Shown: positions 36,390 through 43,637 of the stretch, piece by piece | Numbering within the stretch: the stretch's first letter is position 1 | How the letters are laid out: each line of letters begins with the position of its first letter | Assembly (NCBI RefSeq): GCF_014646515.1 | Contig: NZ_BMNK01000008.1 | Coordinates: 1 to 64,000, forward strand | Length of the DNA stretch: 64,000 bases | DNA from: Nonomuraea glycinis | Lineage (GTDB): Bacteria > Actinomycetota > Actinomycetes > Streptosporangiales > Streptosporangiaceae | Direction: 5' to 3' | Made by a program: the position numbers and the translations under genes | The notes under the pieces: model-generated | Database searches by the model: none | The model's input: only the letters and a program-made list of their open reading frames with translations | Told to the model about the DNA's origin: nothing

Positions 36390-38449
36390 CCGGCGCCGTC
36401 GCGTCCGTTGTCGCGCGGGCGGCGTCCCCGGCCCGGGACGAGCGGTTCGCGGCGGCCCTGGAGCCGGACGGAGGAGTGCAGCTGCCACGGCACGCTGGTC
36501 ACCATCACCCCCGGCTTGAACAGCAGGCGCGCCTTGAGCCTGAACGCGCTCTGGTTGTGCAGCAGGTGCTCCCACCAGTGGCCGACGACGTACTCGGGGA
36601 TGAAGACGGTCACCACGTCACGCGGGGAGCGGCGGCGCAGGCTCTTGACGTAGTCGAGGATCGGCTGAGTGATCTCCCGGTAGGGCGAGTCCAGCATCTT
36701 CAGCGGCACCTGGATGCCGCGCCGCTCCCACTCCTCCTGCAGCGCCCGCGCCTCCTGGCCCTCCACCCCCACGGTGATCGCCTCCAGTGTCGACGGCCGG
36801 GTGGCGCGGGCGTAGGCCAGGGCCCGCATGGTGGGCTTGTGGATCTTGGACACCAGCACGATCGCGTGGTTGCGGGCGGGCAGCATCGACTCGTCGAAGT
36901 CCTCGCTGAGCTCCAACTCGGCCGCGACGTTGTCGTAGTGCCTCCGGATGGCCTTCATCATCAGGAACAGGATCGGCATGGCGATGCACACGATCCAGGC
37001 GCCGACCACGAACTTGGTGACCAGCACCACGACGAGCACCAGCGCGGTCATGACCGCGCCGAAGAAGTTGATCATGCGGGAGCGGTGCATCTGGTGGCGC
37101 GGCTTCAGGTCCACCTCGGTCCTCAGCCGCCGGGTCCAGTGGATCACCATGCCGGTCTGGCTGAGCGTGAAGGAGACGAAGACGCCGACGATGTAGAGGT
37201 TCAGCAGCCGGCTGACGTCCGCCTGGAAGCCCCACAGCAGCAGGCAGGCCGCCAGGGCCAGCAGGATGATGCCGTTGGAGAAGGCCAGCCGGTCGCCGCG
37301 GGTGTGCAGCTGGCGGGGCAGGAAACGGTCCTGGGCCAGGATGGAGGCGAGCACCGGGAAGCCGTTGAAGGCGGTGTTGGCCGCCAGGAACAGGATGAGC
37401 GCGGTGACCCCCGAGATGACCACGAACGGCATCGACCCGCCGCCGAAGACCGCGTCGGCCACCTGCGAGATGATCGGCTGCTGGTGGTAGTCAGGGCCGA
37501 CGGGGGTGCCGTCCGCCCGCAGCAGGGCGGTGGCCACCACGGAGGGCTCCGCCACCTTCACCCCGGAGGCCAGCCCCAGCGCGATGATGCCGCCGAACAT
37601 GGTGACCGCGATCAGGCCCATCATGAGCAGCGTCGTGGCGGCGTTGCGGCTCTTGGGCTTGCGGAAGGCCGGCACGCCGTTGCTAATGGCCTCGACGCCG
37701 GTCAGCGCGGCGCAGCCGGTGGAGAAGGCACGCAGGATCAGGAAGGCCGCGGCGAAGGCCGTCAGGTCGCTCTGCTCGGCCACGATCGAGAAGTCGGCGC
37801 TGGGCGCGTGCAACTGCTCGCCGAAGACGACCGTACGGAAACCGCCGACGACGATCATCCCGAGCACCACGAACATGAACGCGTAGGTCGGGACGGCGAA
37901 GGCCGCGCCCGACTCGCGCAGGCCGCGCAGGTTGACCACGGTCAGCAGGATCACGATGCCGATGGCGACCGTGGGTTTGTGCTGGGCGACGAAGGGGATG
38001 GTGGCGCCGACGTAGTCGACGCCGTTGGCCACCGACACCGCGACGGTCAGCACATAGTCGACCATCAGGGCGCTGGCCACGGTGAGCCCGGCGTTTTGCC
38101 CGAGGTTGGTGGTGGCGACCTCGTAGTCGCCGCCGCCGCTGGGGTAGGCGTGCACGTTCTGCCGGTAGGAGGCGACGACGGTGAGCATGACCACGATGAC
38201 GGCGATCGCGATCCACGGACTGTAGGCGTAGAAGGAGACGCCCGCCAGGGAGAGGATGACCAAAATCTCCTGCGGCGCGTAGGCCACCGAGGAGAGCGCG
38301 TCGCTGGCGAACACGGGCAGGGCGATGCGCTTGGGCAGCAGTTGCTCGTGGAGCTGGCCGCTACGCAACGCCCTGCCCACAAGCACCCGTTTGAGGAGAT
38401 CGGTTCCCTTCACCACGTAACGAGATGCTAGCCGTACGAAGTGCGACAT
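36371..38449 (-). CDS. KimA-like potassium transporter (APC superfamily)
   Basis: 692 aa with 12 membrane helices and a 200-residue cytoplasmic C-terminal domain. The order of motifs follows the B. subtilis K+/H+ symporter KimA: PVFASDALSSVAYAPQEILV, ASYRQNVHAYPSGGGDYEVA, VDYVLTVAVSVANGVDYVGA, STGCAALTGVEAISNGVPAF, AANTAFNGFPVLASILAQDR, LHTRGDRLAFSNGIILL, VGVFVSFTLSQTGMVIHW. Many genomes label it an amino-acid permease. Divergent Trk-type K+ gating genes 71 bp away support a K+ role. No ydaO riboswitch is visible in the short leader. The C-terminal tail (RREPLVPGRGRRPRDNGRDG) is encoded partly by tandem-repeat DNA. Confidence 0.82.
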   Translation of the reverse strand: MSHFVRLASRYVVKGTDLLKRVLVGRALRSGQLHEQLLPKRIALPVFASDALSSVAYAPQEILVILSLAGVSFYAYSPWIAIAVIVVMLTVVASYRQNVHAYPSGGGDYEVATTNLGQNAGLTVASALMVDYVLTVAVSVANGVDYVGATIPFVAQHKPTVAIGIVILLTVVNLRGLRESGAAFAVPTYAFMFVVLGMIVVGGFRTVVFGEQLHAPSADFSIVAEQSDLTAFAAAFLILRAFSTGCAALTGVEAISNGVPAFRKPKSRNAATTLLMMGLIAVTMFGGIIALGLASGVKVAEPSVVATALLRADGTPVGPDYHQQPIISQVADAVFGGGSMPFVVISGVTALILFLAANTAFNGFPVLASILAQDRFLPRQLHTRGDRLAFSNGIILLALAACLLLWGFQADVSRLLNLYIVGVFVSFTLSQTGMVIHWTRRLRTEVDLKPRHQMHRSRMINFFGAVMTALVLVVVLVTKFVVGAWIVCIAMPILFLMMKAIRRHYDNVAAELELSEDFDESMLPARNHAIVLVSKIHKPTMRALAYARATRPSTLEAITVGVEGQEARALQEEWERRGIQVPLKMLDSPYREITQPILDYVKSLRRRSPRDVVTVFIPEYVVGHWWEHLLHNQSAFRLKARLLFKPGVMVTSVPWQLHSSVRLQGRREPLVPGRGRRPRDNGRDGAGGARPR

Positions 38450-38520
38450 CAGACGGGGCGCTCCCCTGGCAAGCCATACTGGTGTCGAGCAACCGGCCGA
38501 CCGCGAAAGTGCGGGGGAGT

Positions 38521-39186
38521 ATGCATATTGTGATCATGGGATGTGGCCGGGTCGGATCGACCCTGGCGCACATCCTCGAGGACAACGGCCACTCGGTAGC
38601 GATCATCGATCGGGATCCGCAGGCGTTCCGTCGCCTGCGGGCCGGGTTCCGTGGGCGCCGGGTGACCGGCGTCGGTTTCGACCGGGGTGTGCTCATCGAC
38701 GCGGGCATCGAGTCGGCGGCGGCGTACGTCGCCGTCTCCAGCGGCGACAACTCCAACATCATCTCGGCCCGGGTCGCCCGCGAGACCTTCGGCGTGGACA
38801 ACGTGGTGGCCCGCATCTACGACCCCCGGCGCGCCGAGGTCTACCAGCGGCTGGGCATCCCCACGGTGGCGACCGTGCGGTGGACGGCCGACCAGGTCAT
38901 GCGCCGCATCCTGCCGGAGGGGGCCGAGCCGCTCTGGCGGGACCCGACCGGCACCGTGGTCCTGGCCGAGGTCACCGTCAACCCCGCCTGGATCGGCACC
39001 CGGGTGGTGGACCTGGAGGCGCGGGCGCGCATCCGTGCCGCGTTCCTCAACCGCATGGGCGAGGCCGTGGTCATCACGGGCAGCACCATGGTGCAGGACG
39101 GCGACGTGCTGCACGTCGTCGCCGCGGAGAGCGACATGGACCGGATCAACAAGGTGCTGGCCGCGGCACCGGAAGAGGACGAGTGA
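38521..39186 (+). CDS. TrkA-family potassium uptake regulator, first copy
   Basis: 221 aa: an N-terminal RCK/TrkA-N Rossmann domain (MHIVIMGCGRVGSTLAHILE, SVAIIDRDPQAFRRL) and a C-terminal TrkA-C domain (about 140-215). NAD(H) or nucleotide binding is expected from GxGxxG. Such proteins gate K+ transporters. Translation starts at the ATG at 38521, next to GGGGGAG; the frame is open upstream but lacks homology. Its stop overlaps the start of the second copy by one base (TGATG). The gene shares a 71-bp divergent promoter region with the KimA-like transporter. Confidence 0.93.
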   Translation: MHIVIMGCGRVGSTLAHILEDNGHSVAIIDRDPQAFRRLRAGFRGRRVTGVGFDRGVLIDAGIESAAAYVAVSSGDNSNIISARVARETFGVDNVVARIYDPRRAEVYQRLGIPTVATVRWTADQVMRRILPEGAEPLWRDPTGTVVLAEVTVNPAWIGTRVVDLEARARIRAAFLNRMGEAVVITGSTMVQDGDVLHVVAAESDMDRINKVLAAAPEEDE

Positions 39187-39845
39187 TGCGCGTCGCCATC
39201 GCCGGAGCCGGGGCGGTGGGCCGGTCGATCGCGGCCGAGCTCCTGGAGAACGGCCACGAGATCCTGCTCATCGACGTCGATCCCCGGGCCATCAAGATCG
39301 ACAGCGTGCCACGGGCCGAGTGGCTGCTGGCCGACGCCTGCGAGATCGCGTCGCTGGACGAGGCAGGGCTGAGCAACTGCCATGTGGTCGTCGCCTCCAC
39401 CGGCGACGACAAGGTCAACCTGGTGGTGTCGCTGCTGGCCAAGACCGAGTACGGCGTGCCGCGCGTGGTGGCCCGCATCAACCAGCCGAACAACGAGTGG
39501 CTGTTCAACGAGTCGTGGGGCGTCGACGTGGCCGTCTCGACCCCGCGCCTGCTGAGCGCGCTGGTCGAGGAGGCGGTGAGCGTCGGCGACCTGGTGCGGC
39601 TGATGACGTTCCGGCAGGGCCAGGCCAACCTGGTCGAGCTCACGCTGGCCGAGGACGCGCCCGTGGTGGGTCAGCGCGCCGGCTCGGTGCCGTGGCCGAC
39701 GGACACGGCGCTGGTGGCGATCCTGCGCGAGGGCCGGGTGATGGTGCCGAGCGCCGACGATCCGCTGGAGGCGGGCGACGAGCTGCTGTTCGTCGCCAAC
39801 CAGGAGATGGAGCAGGAGCTGGCGCACCTGCTCTCCCAGCACTGA
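39186..39845 (+). CDS. TrkA-family potassium uptake regulator, second copy
   Basis: 219 aa with TrkA-N (MRVAIAGAGAVGRSIAAELL, ENGHEILLIDVDPRAIKID) and TrkA-C domains (AEDAPVVGQRAGSVPWPTDT, DDPLEAGDELLFVANQEME). The two copies share architecture but only moderate identity, so they are old duplicates and probably form a hetero-oligomeric gating ring, like the CeoB/CeoC pair of mycobacteria. No TrkH/TrkG channel is adjacent; the divergent KimA-like protein is the obvious partner. Translation is coupled to the first copy. Confidence 0.93.
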   Translation: MRVAIAGAGAVGRSIAAELLENGHEILLIDVDPRAIKIDSVPRAEWLLADACEIASLDEAGLSNCHVVVASTGDDKVNLVVSLLAKTEYGVPRVVARINQPNNEWLFNESWGVDVAVSTPRLLSALVEEAVSVGDLVRLMTFRQGQANLVELTLAEDAPVVGQRAGSVPWPTDTALVAILREGRVMVPSADDPLEAGDELLFVANQEMEQELAHLLSQH

Positions 39846-39853
39846 CGTCGTAC

Positions 39854-39917
39854 GGGGCCGCCCGCGAGACAGCGGCCCCCAGGCGAAGGGTACGGATCCG
39901 CGGATCCGTGCCCCTTC
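39854..39917 (+). terminator. Two consecutive hairpins after the TrkA pair
   Basis: GGGGCCGC (39854-39861) pairs with GCGGCCCC (39872-39879). Next, 39885-39917 forms a 16-bp arm hairpin with one mismatch, centred on the perfect 18-bp palindrome at 39892-39909, leaving practically no loop. They lie between convergent genes. Confidence 0.7.
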
Positions 39918-39938
39918 CTGCTTGTCCGGCACGTCGCA

Positions 39939-39964
39939 CTGGGCAGCCAGATCGGGCTGCCCAG
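39939..39964 (-). terminator. Hairpin after the DUF3159 gene
   Basis: CTGGGCAGCC (39939-39948) and GGCTGCCCAG (39955-39964) form a perfect 10-bp stem with a 6-nt loop, five bases beyond the DUF3159 stop on the minus strand. It is the third hairpin in this 120-bp gap. Confidence 0.7.
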
Positions 39965-39969
39965 GCAGG

Positions 39970-40638
39970 TCAGGCTGGGGCGATCGGTGAGTTGATCGGG
40001 GTGCGGCCCTTGCCGAGCACCCACACCATCGCGGCCAGCGCAGCCACCTGGAGCGGCCAGCCCATCGCGATCTTGGCGAAGCCGAGCGCGGCCACGGCCT
40101 GGTCGCCGCCGTAGAGGTAGACCGGCAGCTGCACGGCCACCCTGACCACGCAGGGGATCATGAGCAGCCAGGTCAGCTTGGCGCAGAGCCGGACGACGCC
40201 GGGATCCTTGTGCCAGCCGACCGGGTCGTTGGTCACCGAGCCGATCAGGAACCCGACGACGGGCCAGCGGCTCACGATGGAGACCAGCATGGCGACGGCG
40301 TAGGCGCCGTTCCAGAGGATGCCGGGCAGGAAGTAGTCCTTCGCGTCGCCGGTGCGGCTGGCGAAGAACGCCCCGATCGCGATGCCGATCAGGGCGTTGA
40401 TGACGAACTGCGGCGTCGACCGCTGCACGATCCGGAGCAGCAGGAGCACCACCGCCAGCGCGATGCTGATGATGAGCGACAGGCGCAGCTCTTCGGTGAT
40501 GATCCAGGTCAGCGTGAACGCGATCGTCGGCACCGCCGCCTCGACGATGCCGCGAAAGCCGCCGAACGCCTTGGCGAGCTGGGCTCGCACCGCCGATTCG
40601 ACGGTGTCGTGGACGACCTCTCCGGCCTCGGCACTCAC
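39970..40638 (-). CDS. DUF3159 family membrane protein
   Basis: 222 aa with about six hydrophobic helices after a short charged start (SAEAGEVVHDTVESAVRAQL, AKAFGGFRGIVEAAVPTIAF). Conserved family features include SVTNDPVGWHKDPGVVRLCA and WLLMIPCVVRVAVQLPVYL. The function is unknown; the family is actinobacterial and regularly lies next to the OB-fold and DUF3710 genes, as here. It starts four bases after the OB-fold gene stop, so the pair is probably one operon. Confidence 0.92.
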   Translation of the reverse strand: MSAEAGEVVHDTVESAVRAQLAKAFGGFRGIVEAAVPTIAFTLTWIITEELRLSLIISIALAVVLLLLRIVQRSTPQFVINALIGIAIGAFFASRTGDAKDYFLPGILWNGAYAVAMLVSIVSRWPVVGFLIGSVTNDPVGWHKDPGVVRLCAKLTWLLMIPCVVRVAVQLPVYLYGGDQAVAALGFAKIAMGWPLQVAALAAMVWVLGKGRTPINSPIAPA

Positions 40639-40642
40639 CTGA

Positions 40643-41029
40643 TCAACTCCCTGGGCGCAACTCGTATCGAGGATTGAACATCACCTTGCGCCCGTCCTGG
40701 ATGCTGACGAGCCCCTCGGCCTTGACCGGACGGCCGGGTTCGATCCCGGCGATCCGGCGGCGGCCGAGCCACACCAGGTCGATCACGTCCGACCCGTCGT
40801 AAAGCTCCGCTTCGAGCGCGGGCGCGCCGCCACGCGGGCGGAGCGTCACCGTACGCAGCGTACCGGCCACGCAGAACCGGCGGCGGCCGCCACACGAGGC
40901 GATCGGGGTCGCGCCTGCCTCGTCGGCGCCCTCACGCAACTCCTGTGCCTCGATCTCGGACTGGCTGGAGGCCAGCCGGCTGAAGAAGCCGCGCAATCCG
41001 CCGCGTTTCGGAGGCTCTGCCGTACTCAT
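40643..41029 (-). CDS. OB-fold nucleic-acid-binding protein
   Basis: 128 aa. Residues about 45-125 form an OB fold (GRRRFCVAGTLRTVTLRPRG, ALEAELYDGSDVIDLVWLGR, GIEPGRPVKAEGLVSIQDGR). The charged N-terminal 40 residues are not part of the fold. Related actinobacterial proteins of this size sit between DUF3710 and DUF3159 genes without defined role; single-stranded DNA or tRNA binding is only inferred from the fold. The gene belongs to the minus-strand run from dUTPase to DUF3159. Confidence 0.88.
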   Translation of the reverse strand: MSTAEPPKRGGLRGFFSRLASSQSEIEAQELREGADEAGATPIASCGGRRRFCVAGTLRTVTLRPRGGAPALEAELYDGSDVIDLVWLGRRRIAGIEPGRPVKAEGLVSIQDGRKVMFNPRYELRPGS

Positions 41030-41058
41030 GATGCATCAGCCTATGTGATGGCGGCGCG

Positions 41059-41700
41059 TCAGCGAGTCTCGGTGATCTCGGGTCCGCGCCGGAACGGGTT
41101 GATGGGCTCCTCGTCGACCTCGTCGGCCGGGTCGCTGGGCCGGCGCAGCGGGATGGACTCCTCACGGGCCATCGGCTCGTCGCCGCGGACGACCACGATG
41201 TCCTTGACGAAGTCGAGGAACGCCTCGGCGACCTGGTCGTCCACCGCGGCCCTGCCGTTGACGACGGCGAGCAGGAACCAGCGCGGCCCGTCGATGCCGA
41301 TGTAGCGGGCCGGCCTCGTGGCCCCCTCGACCGTCACCTGCCCGGCCAGCTCGGTGCCGAAGACGCCGTCTCGCTCCTCCAGCGTCTTCGCGCTGCTCTT
41401 GATCTTGGTCTTGATCTCCTCCCACAGGCCGCCCGACTTGGGCGCGGCCAGTGCCTGGAGCTGCAGGGAGCTCTCCTCCCACAGCACCACGACGCCGACG
41501 TGCTGGTCCCCCACGGAGGCCAGCCGGACGTCGAACGCGGCGTTGTGGGGCAGGCGAAGCCCGCCCAGGTCGATCCTGTCGTGGTCCGGGTGCGGCTCGT
41601 CGGCGTCCCACGGCCCATACTCGCGCGTGGGAGCCGCGACGGTTTCCCCGGCCACGTGCTTGGCCTGCTCACGACGGCGTCGTCGGAACACTTCGTTCAC
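41059..41700 (-). CDS. DUF3710 family protein
   Basis: 213 aa from a GTG at 41700 (VNEVFRRRRREQAKHVAGET) with AGGGAG just upstream; the frame is open to 41715. The family core is visible: GPWDADEPHPDHDRIDLGGL, RLASVGDQHVGVVVLWEESS, LQLQALAAPKSGGLWEEIKT, RYIGIDGPRWFLLAVVNG. A disordered acidic C-terminus ends it. The family is restricted to actinobacteria and of unknown function, regularly next to dUTPase, as here with an 11-bp gap. Confidence 0.92.
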   Translation of the reverse strand: MNEVFRRRRREQAKHVAGETVAAPTREYGPWDADEPHPDHDRIDLGGLRLPHNAAFDVRLASVGDQHVGVVVLWEESSLQLQALAAPKSGGLWEEIKTKIKSSAKTLEERDGVFGTELAGQVTVEGATRPARYIGIDGPRWFLLAVVNGRAAVDDQVAEAFLDFVKDIVVVRGDEPMAREESIPLRRPSDPADEVDEEPINPFRRGPEITETR

Positions 41701-41711
41701 TCTCCCTGATA

Positions 41712-42200
41712 TCAACGTCCTGTCGAACCGTGCCCGCCGGTGCCGCGCGGGGAGGCCGGCAGGCTCTCCACCTCGCGGAAGGCGGCCCGATCGACTCGCT
41801 GGAAGACGAGTTGGGCCAGCCTGTCGCCGCGGCGCAGCCGGAACGACTCCTTGGCATCGGTATTGATCATTGTGACCTTGATCTCGCCGCGGTAGCCGGC
41901 GTCGACCGTGCCCGGCGCGTTCACCAGCGTGACCCCGTGCCGCGCGGCCAGACCGGACCTCGGGTGCACCAGGGCCACATAGCCGTCGGGCAGCGCGATC
42001 GCCACTCCCGTGCGGATGATCGCCCGCTCCCCCGGCAGCAGCTCGGCGTCCTCGGCCGCGTAAAGGTCGGCCCCGGCGTCGCCCGGGTGGGCGTAGGAGG
42101 GCACCGGCAGCTCGGGGTCGAGCCGCTGGATGAGAACCTCCACGTCGGTCCCGATGGCTCCGTCGCTCACGGAGTCGGTCCCGATGGCTCCGTCGCTCAC
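41712..42200 (-). CDS. dut: dUTP diphosphatase
   Basis: 162 aa. It hydrolyses dUTP to dUMP and pyrophosphate, keeping uracil out of DNA and feeding thymidylate synthesis; active as a trimer in the cytosol. All five motifs are present: AHPGDAGADLYA, HPRSGLAARHG, GTVDAGYRGEIKV, RRGDRLAQLVFQRV and the C-terminal Gly-rich arm GTGGHGSTGR. The first ten codons are duplicated by a perfect 30-bp tandem repeat, giving SDGAIGTDSVSDGAIGTD and two GTG starts 30 bases apart (42200 and 42170). Only the outer start has a ribosome-binding site (GCGAGGTGAG), so the duplicated stretch is probably translated. Confidence 0.95.
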   Translation of the reverse strand: MSDGAIGTDSVSDGAIGTDVEVLIQRLDPELPVPSYAHPGDAGADLYAAEDAELLPGERAIIRTGVAIALPDGYVALVHPRSGLAARHGVTLVNAPGTVDAGYRGEIKVTMINTDAKESFRLRRGDRLAQLVFQRVDRAAFREVESLPASPRGTGGHGSTGR

Positions 42201-42203
42201 GGA
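42144..42203 (-). repeat. Perfect 30-bp tandem duplication at the dut start
   Basis: 42144-42173 and 42174-42203 are identical. The unit contains the GTG start codon and nine further codons of dut, so it stays in frame and adds ten residues at the N-terminus. Confidence 0.92.
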
Positions 42204-42372
42204 CTCACCTCGCGGTCCTGGGTGTCTGCCTCAAGGTACGCCTTCCCAGCGGCGATCCCGATGCACCCGTCCGTCGGGTGGAGTGTCGCGCCGGGAACAG
42301 AACGGTGCGCCATCGGCCGTGCGAAGCCAGGCGGCGAAGTGGTCGCCAAGGAACAGGTCACGGGTGACGAGA

Positions 42373-43563
42373 TTACTCCGTGTCAGCGCCTTCTCGGCCC
42401 TTGGCGCCGGATTCTCGATCGTCGGCGGGCTCATCGCCGCCCGGCGGGCCGGGTGGCATGGCCACGGCGTGTGGCGGCGGTGGCAGGGCCAGTGGATCGG
42501 ATCTCAGCTCCGGCAGCGCGCGGTAGATCACCGCGGCCACCGGCACGGCCACCACGGCTCCGGCGATGCCGGCCAGGATGCCGCCGATGGCCAGCACGAG
42601 GATGATGGCGAGCGGGTGGAACCTGAGCGCCCTGCCGACGATCAGCGGCTGGAGCACGTGGTTCTCGAGCTGCTGCTCGATGACCAGGATGCCGACGAAG
42701 ATCAGGGCGTAGACGATCCCCTTGGCACCCAGCGTGACCAGGGTGGCGACGGTGCCGGCGAAGAAGATGCCGACGATCGGGATGAAGCTGGCGAAGAAGA
42801 TGAGCACGGCGAGCGGCGCCCAGAGCGGCACGCCCATGCCCGCCAGCACGATGCCCATGACCACGCCGTGCACGGCGGCGACGATCACGCTGCCCTGCAC
42901 ATAGTGCGACAGGGTCGTCCAGGCGGCCCGCCCCGCCCGGTCCACCCGCGGCGACATCCGGCCGAATCCCTTGAGGAACCACTCCCAGATCCGGTCGCCG
43001 TCCTTGAGCAGGAAGAACGTCACGAAGAGCAGCAGCACGATGGACGCGAGCACCTCGACGGCGACGGCTCCGGCGCTCAGCACAGTGCCGGTGATGGCCG
43101 TGCGCTGGGCGTCGATCATCGACACGACGTTGTTGACGTAGGAGGTGATCTGCGTCTGCTGCAGGTGCAGCGGCCCGGTGACCAGCCACTCCTGCACCTC
43201 GGCGACGGTGGCTTGAACCTGCTTGACCAGGTTGGGGAACTCTTCGGTGGCCCGCGCGCCGACGAGCCAGCCGGTGCCGGCGATCACCGCGAGGGCGGCG
43301 AGCATGGTGAGCCAGGTGGCCCAGATGGAGCGCATGCCCGCCTGGCGCAGGCTCCTGGTCAGCGGGAAGAGCAGCGCGGTCAGCAGCAGGGCGATGGCCA
43401 CGGGCAGCGCCACGAAGCTGAGCCTCGCCACGGCTCCCGCGAAGTAGTAGAGCACGATGCCGACGAGGATCAGGCAGGCGCTCCAGGCGGCCATCCGGGC
43501 CAGCACCGGTGGCACGAGTTTGGTTCCGCGGTCGCTCAGCACTGTTCCAGACTGGCACGTCAT
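42373..43563 (-). CDS. AI-2E family transporter (TqsA/PerM-like)
   Basis: 396 aa from the ATG at 43563 (a GTG at 43542 is possible). About seven to eight helices, with the family pattern IVLYYFAGAVARLSFVALPV, LASIVLLLFVTFFLLKDGDR, the AVHGVVMGIVLAGMGVPLWA and FFASFIPIVGIFFAGTVATL segments, and VIEQQLENHVLQPLIVGRAL. Members export autoinducer-2 or act as Na+/H+ antiporters; the true substrate here is unknown. The C-terminus is a disordered acidic tail. The 169 bp between this stop and dut contain no convincing gene. Confidence 0.9.
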   Translation of the reverse strand: MTCQSGTVLSDRGTKLVPPVLARMAAWSACLILVGIVLYYFAGAVARLSFVALPVAIALLLTALLFPLTRSLRQAGMRSIWATWLTMLAALAVIAGTGWLVGARATEEFPNLVKQVQATVAEVQEWLVTGPLHLQQTQITSYVNNVVSMIDAQRTAITGTVLSAGAVAVEVLASIVLLLFVTFFLLKDGDRIWEWFLKGFGRMSPRVDRAGRAAWTTLSHYVQGSVIVAAVHGVVMGIVLAGMGVPLWAPLAVLIFFASFIPIVGIFFAGTVATLVTLGAKGIVYALIFVGILVIEQQLENHVLQPLIVGRALRFHPLAIILVLAIGGILAGIAGAVVAVPVAAVIYRALPELRSDPLALPPPPHAVAMPPGPPGGDEPADDRESGAKGREGADTE

Positions 43564-43637
43564 CGCCGCTGACGCGCGCGGATGAATGATCGAGTATCGG
43601 CAGGACACGGCGCTGCGGCCGTGCCCTGCCGCCGGCG

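Noticed and set aside
36326..38431. A 701-codon plus-strand frame opposite the KimA-like gene
   Set aside because: His/Asp/Gly-rich mirror frame without homology features; the transporter has clear membrane helices and motifs.
38450..38520. c-di-AMP (ydaO-type) riboswitch in front of the KimA-like gene
   Set aside because: The divergent gap is only 71 bp and shows none of the expected stems; a leader of the needed length does not fit.
40725..40760. tRNA-like T-arm GGTTCGATCCC
   Set aside because: It lies inside the OB-fold coding region and the remaining cloverleaf arms are missing.
42231..42434. A 67-codon minus-strand frame between dut and the AI-2E gene
   Set aside because: Its start lies inside the AI-2E gene, no ribosome-binding site is visible, and no family pattern was recognised; the readable part RDLFLGDHFAAWLRTADGAP is only weakly protein-like.
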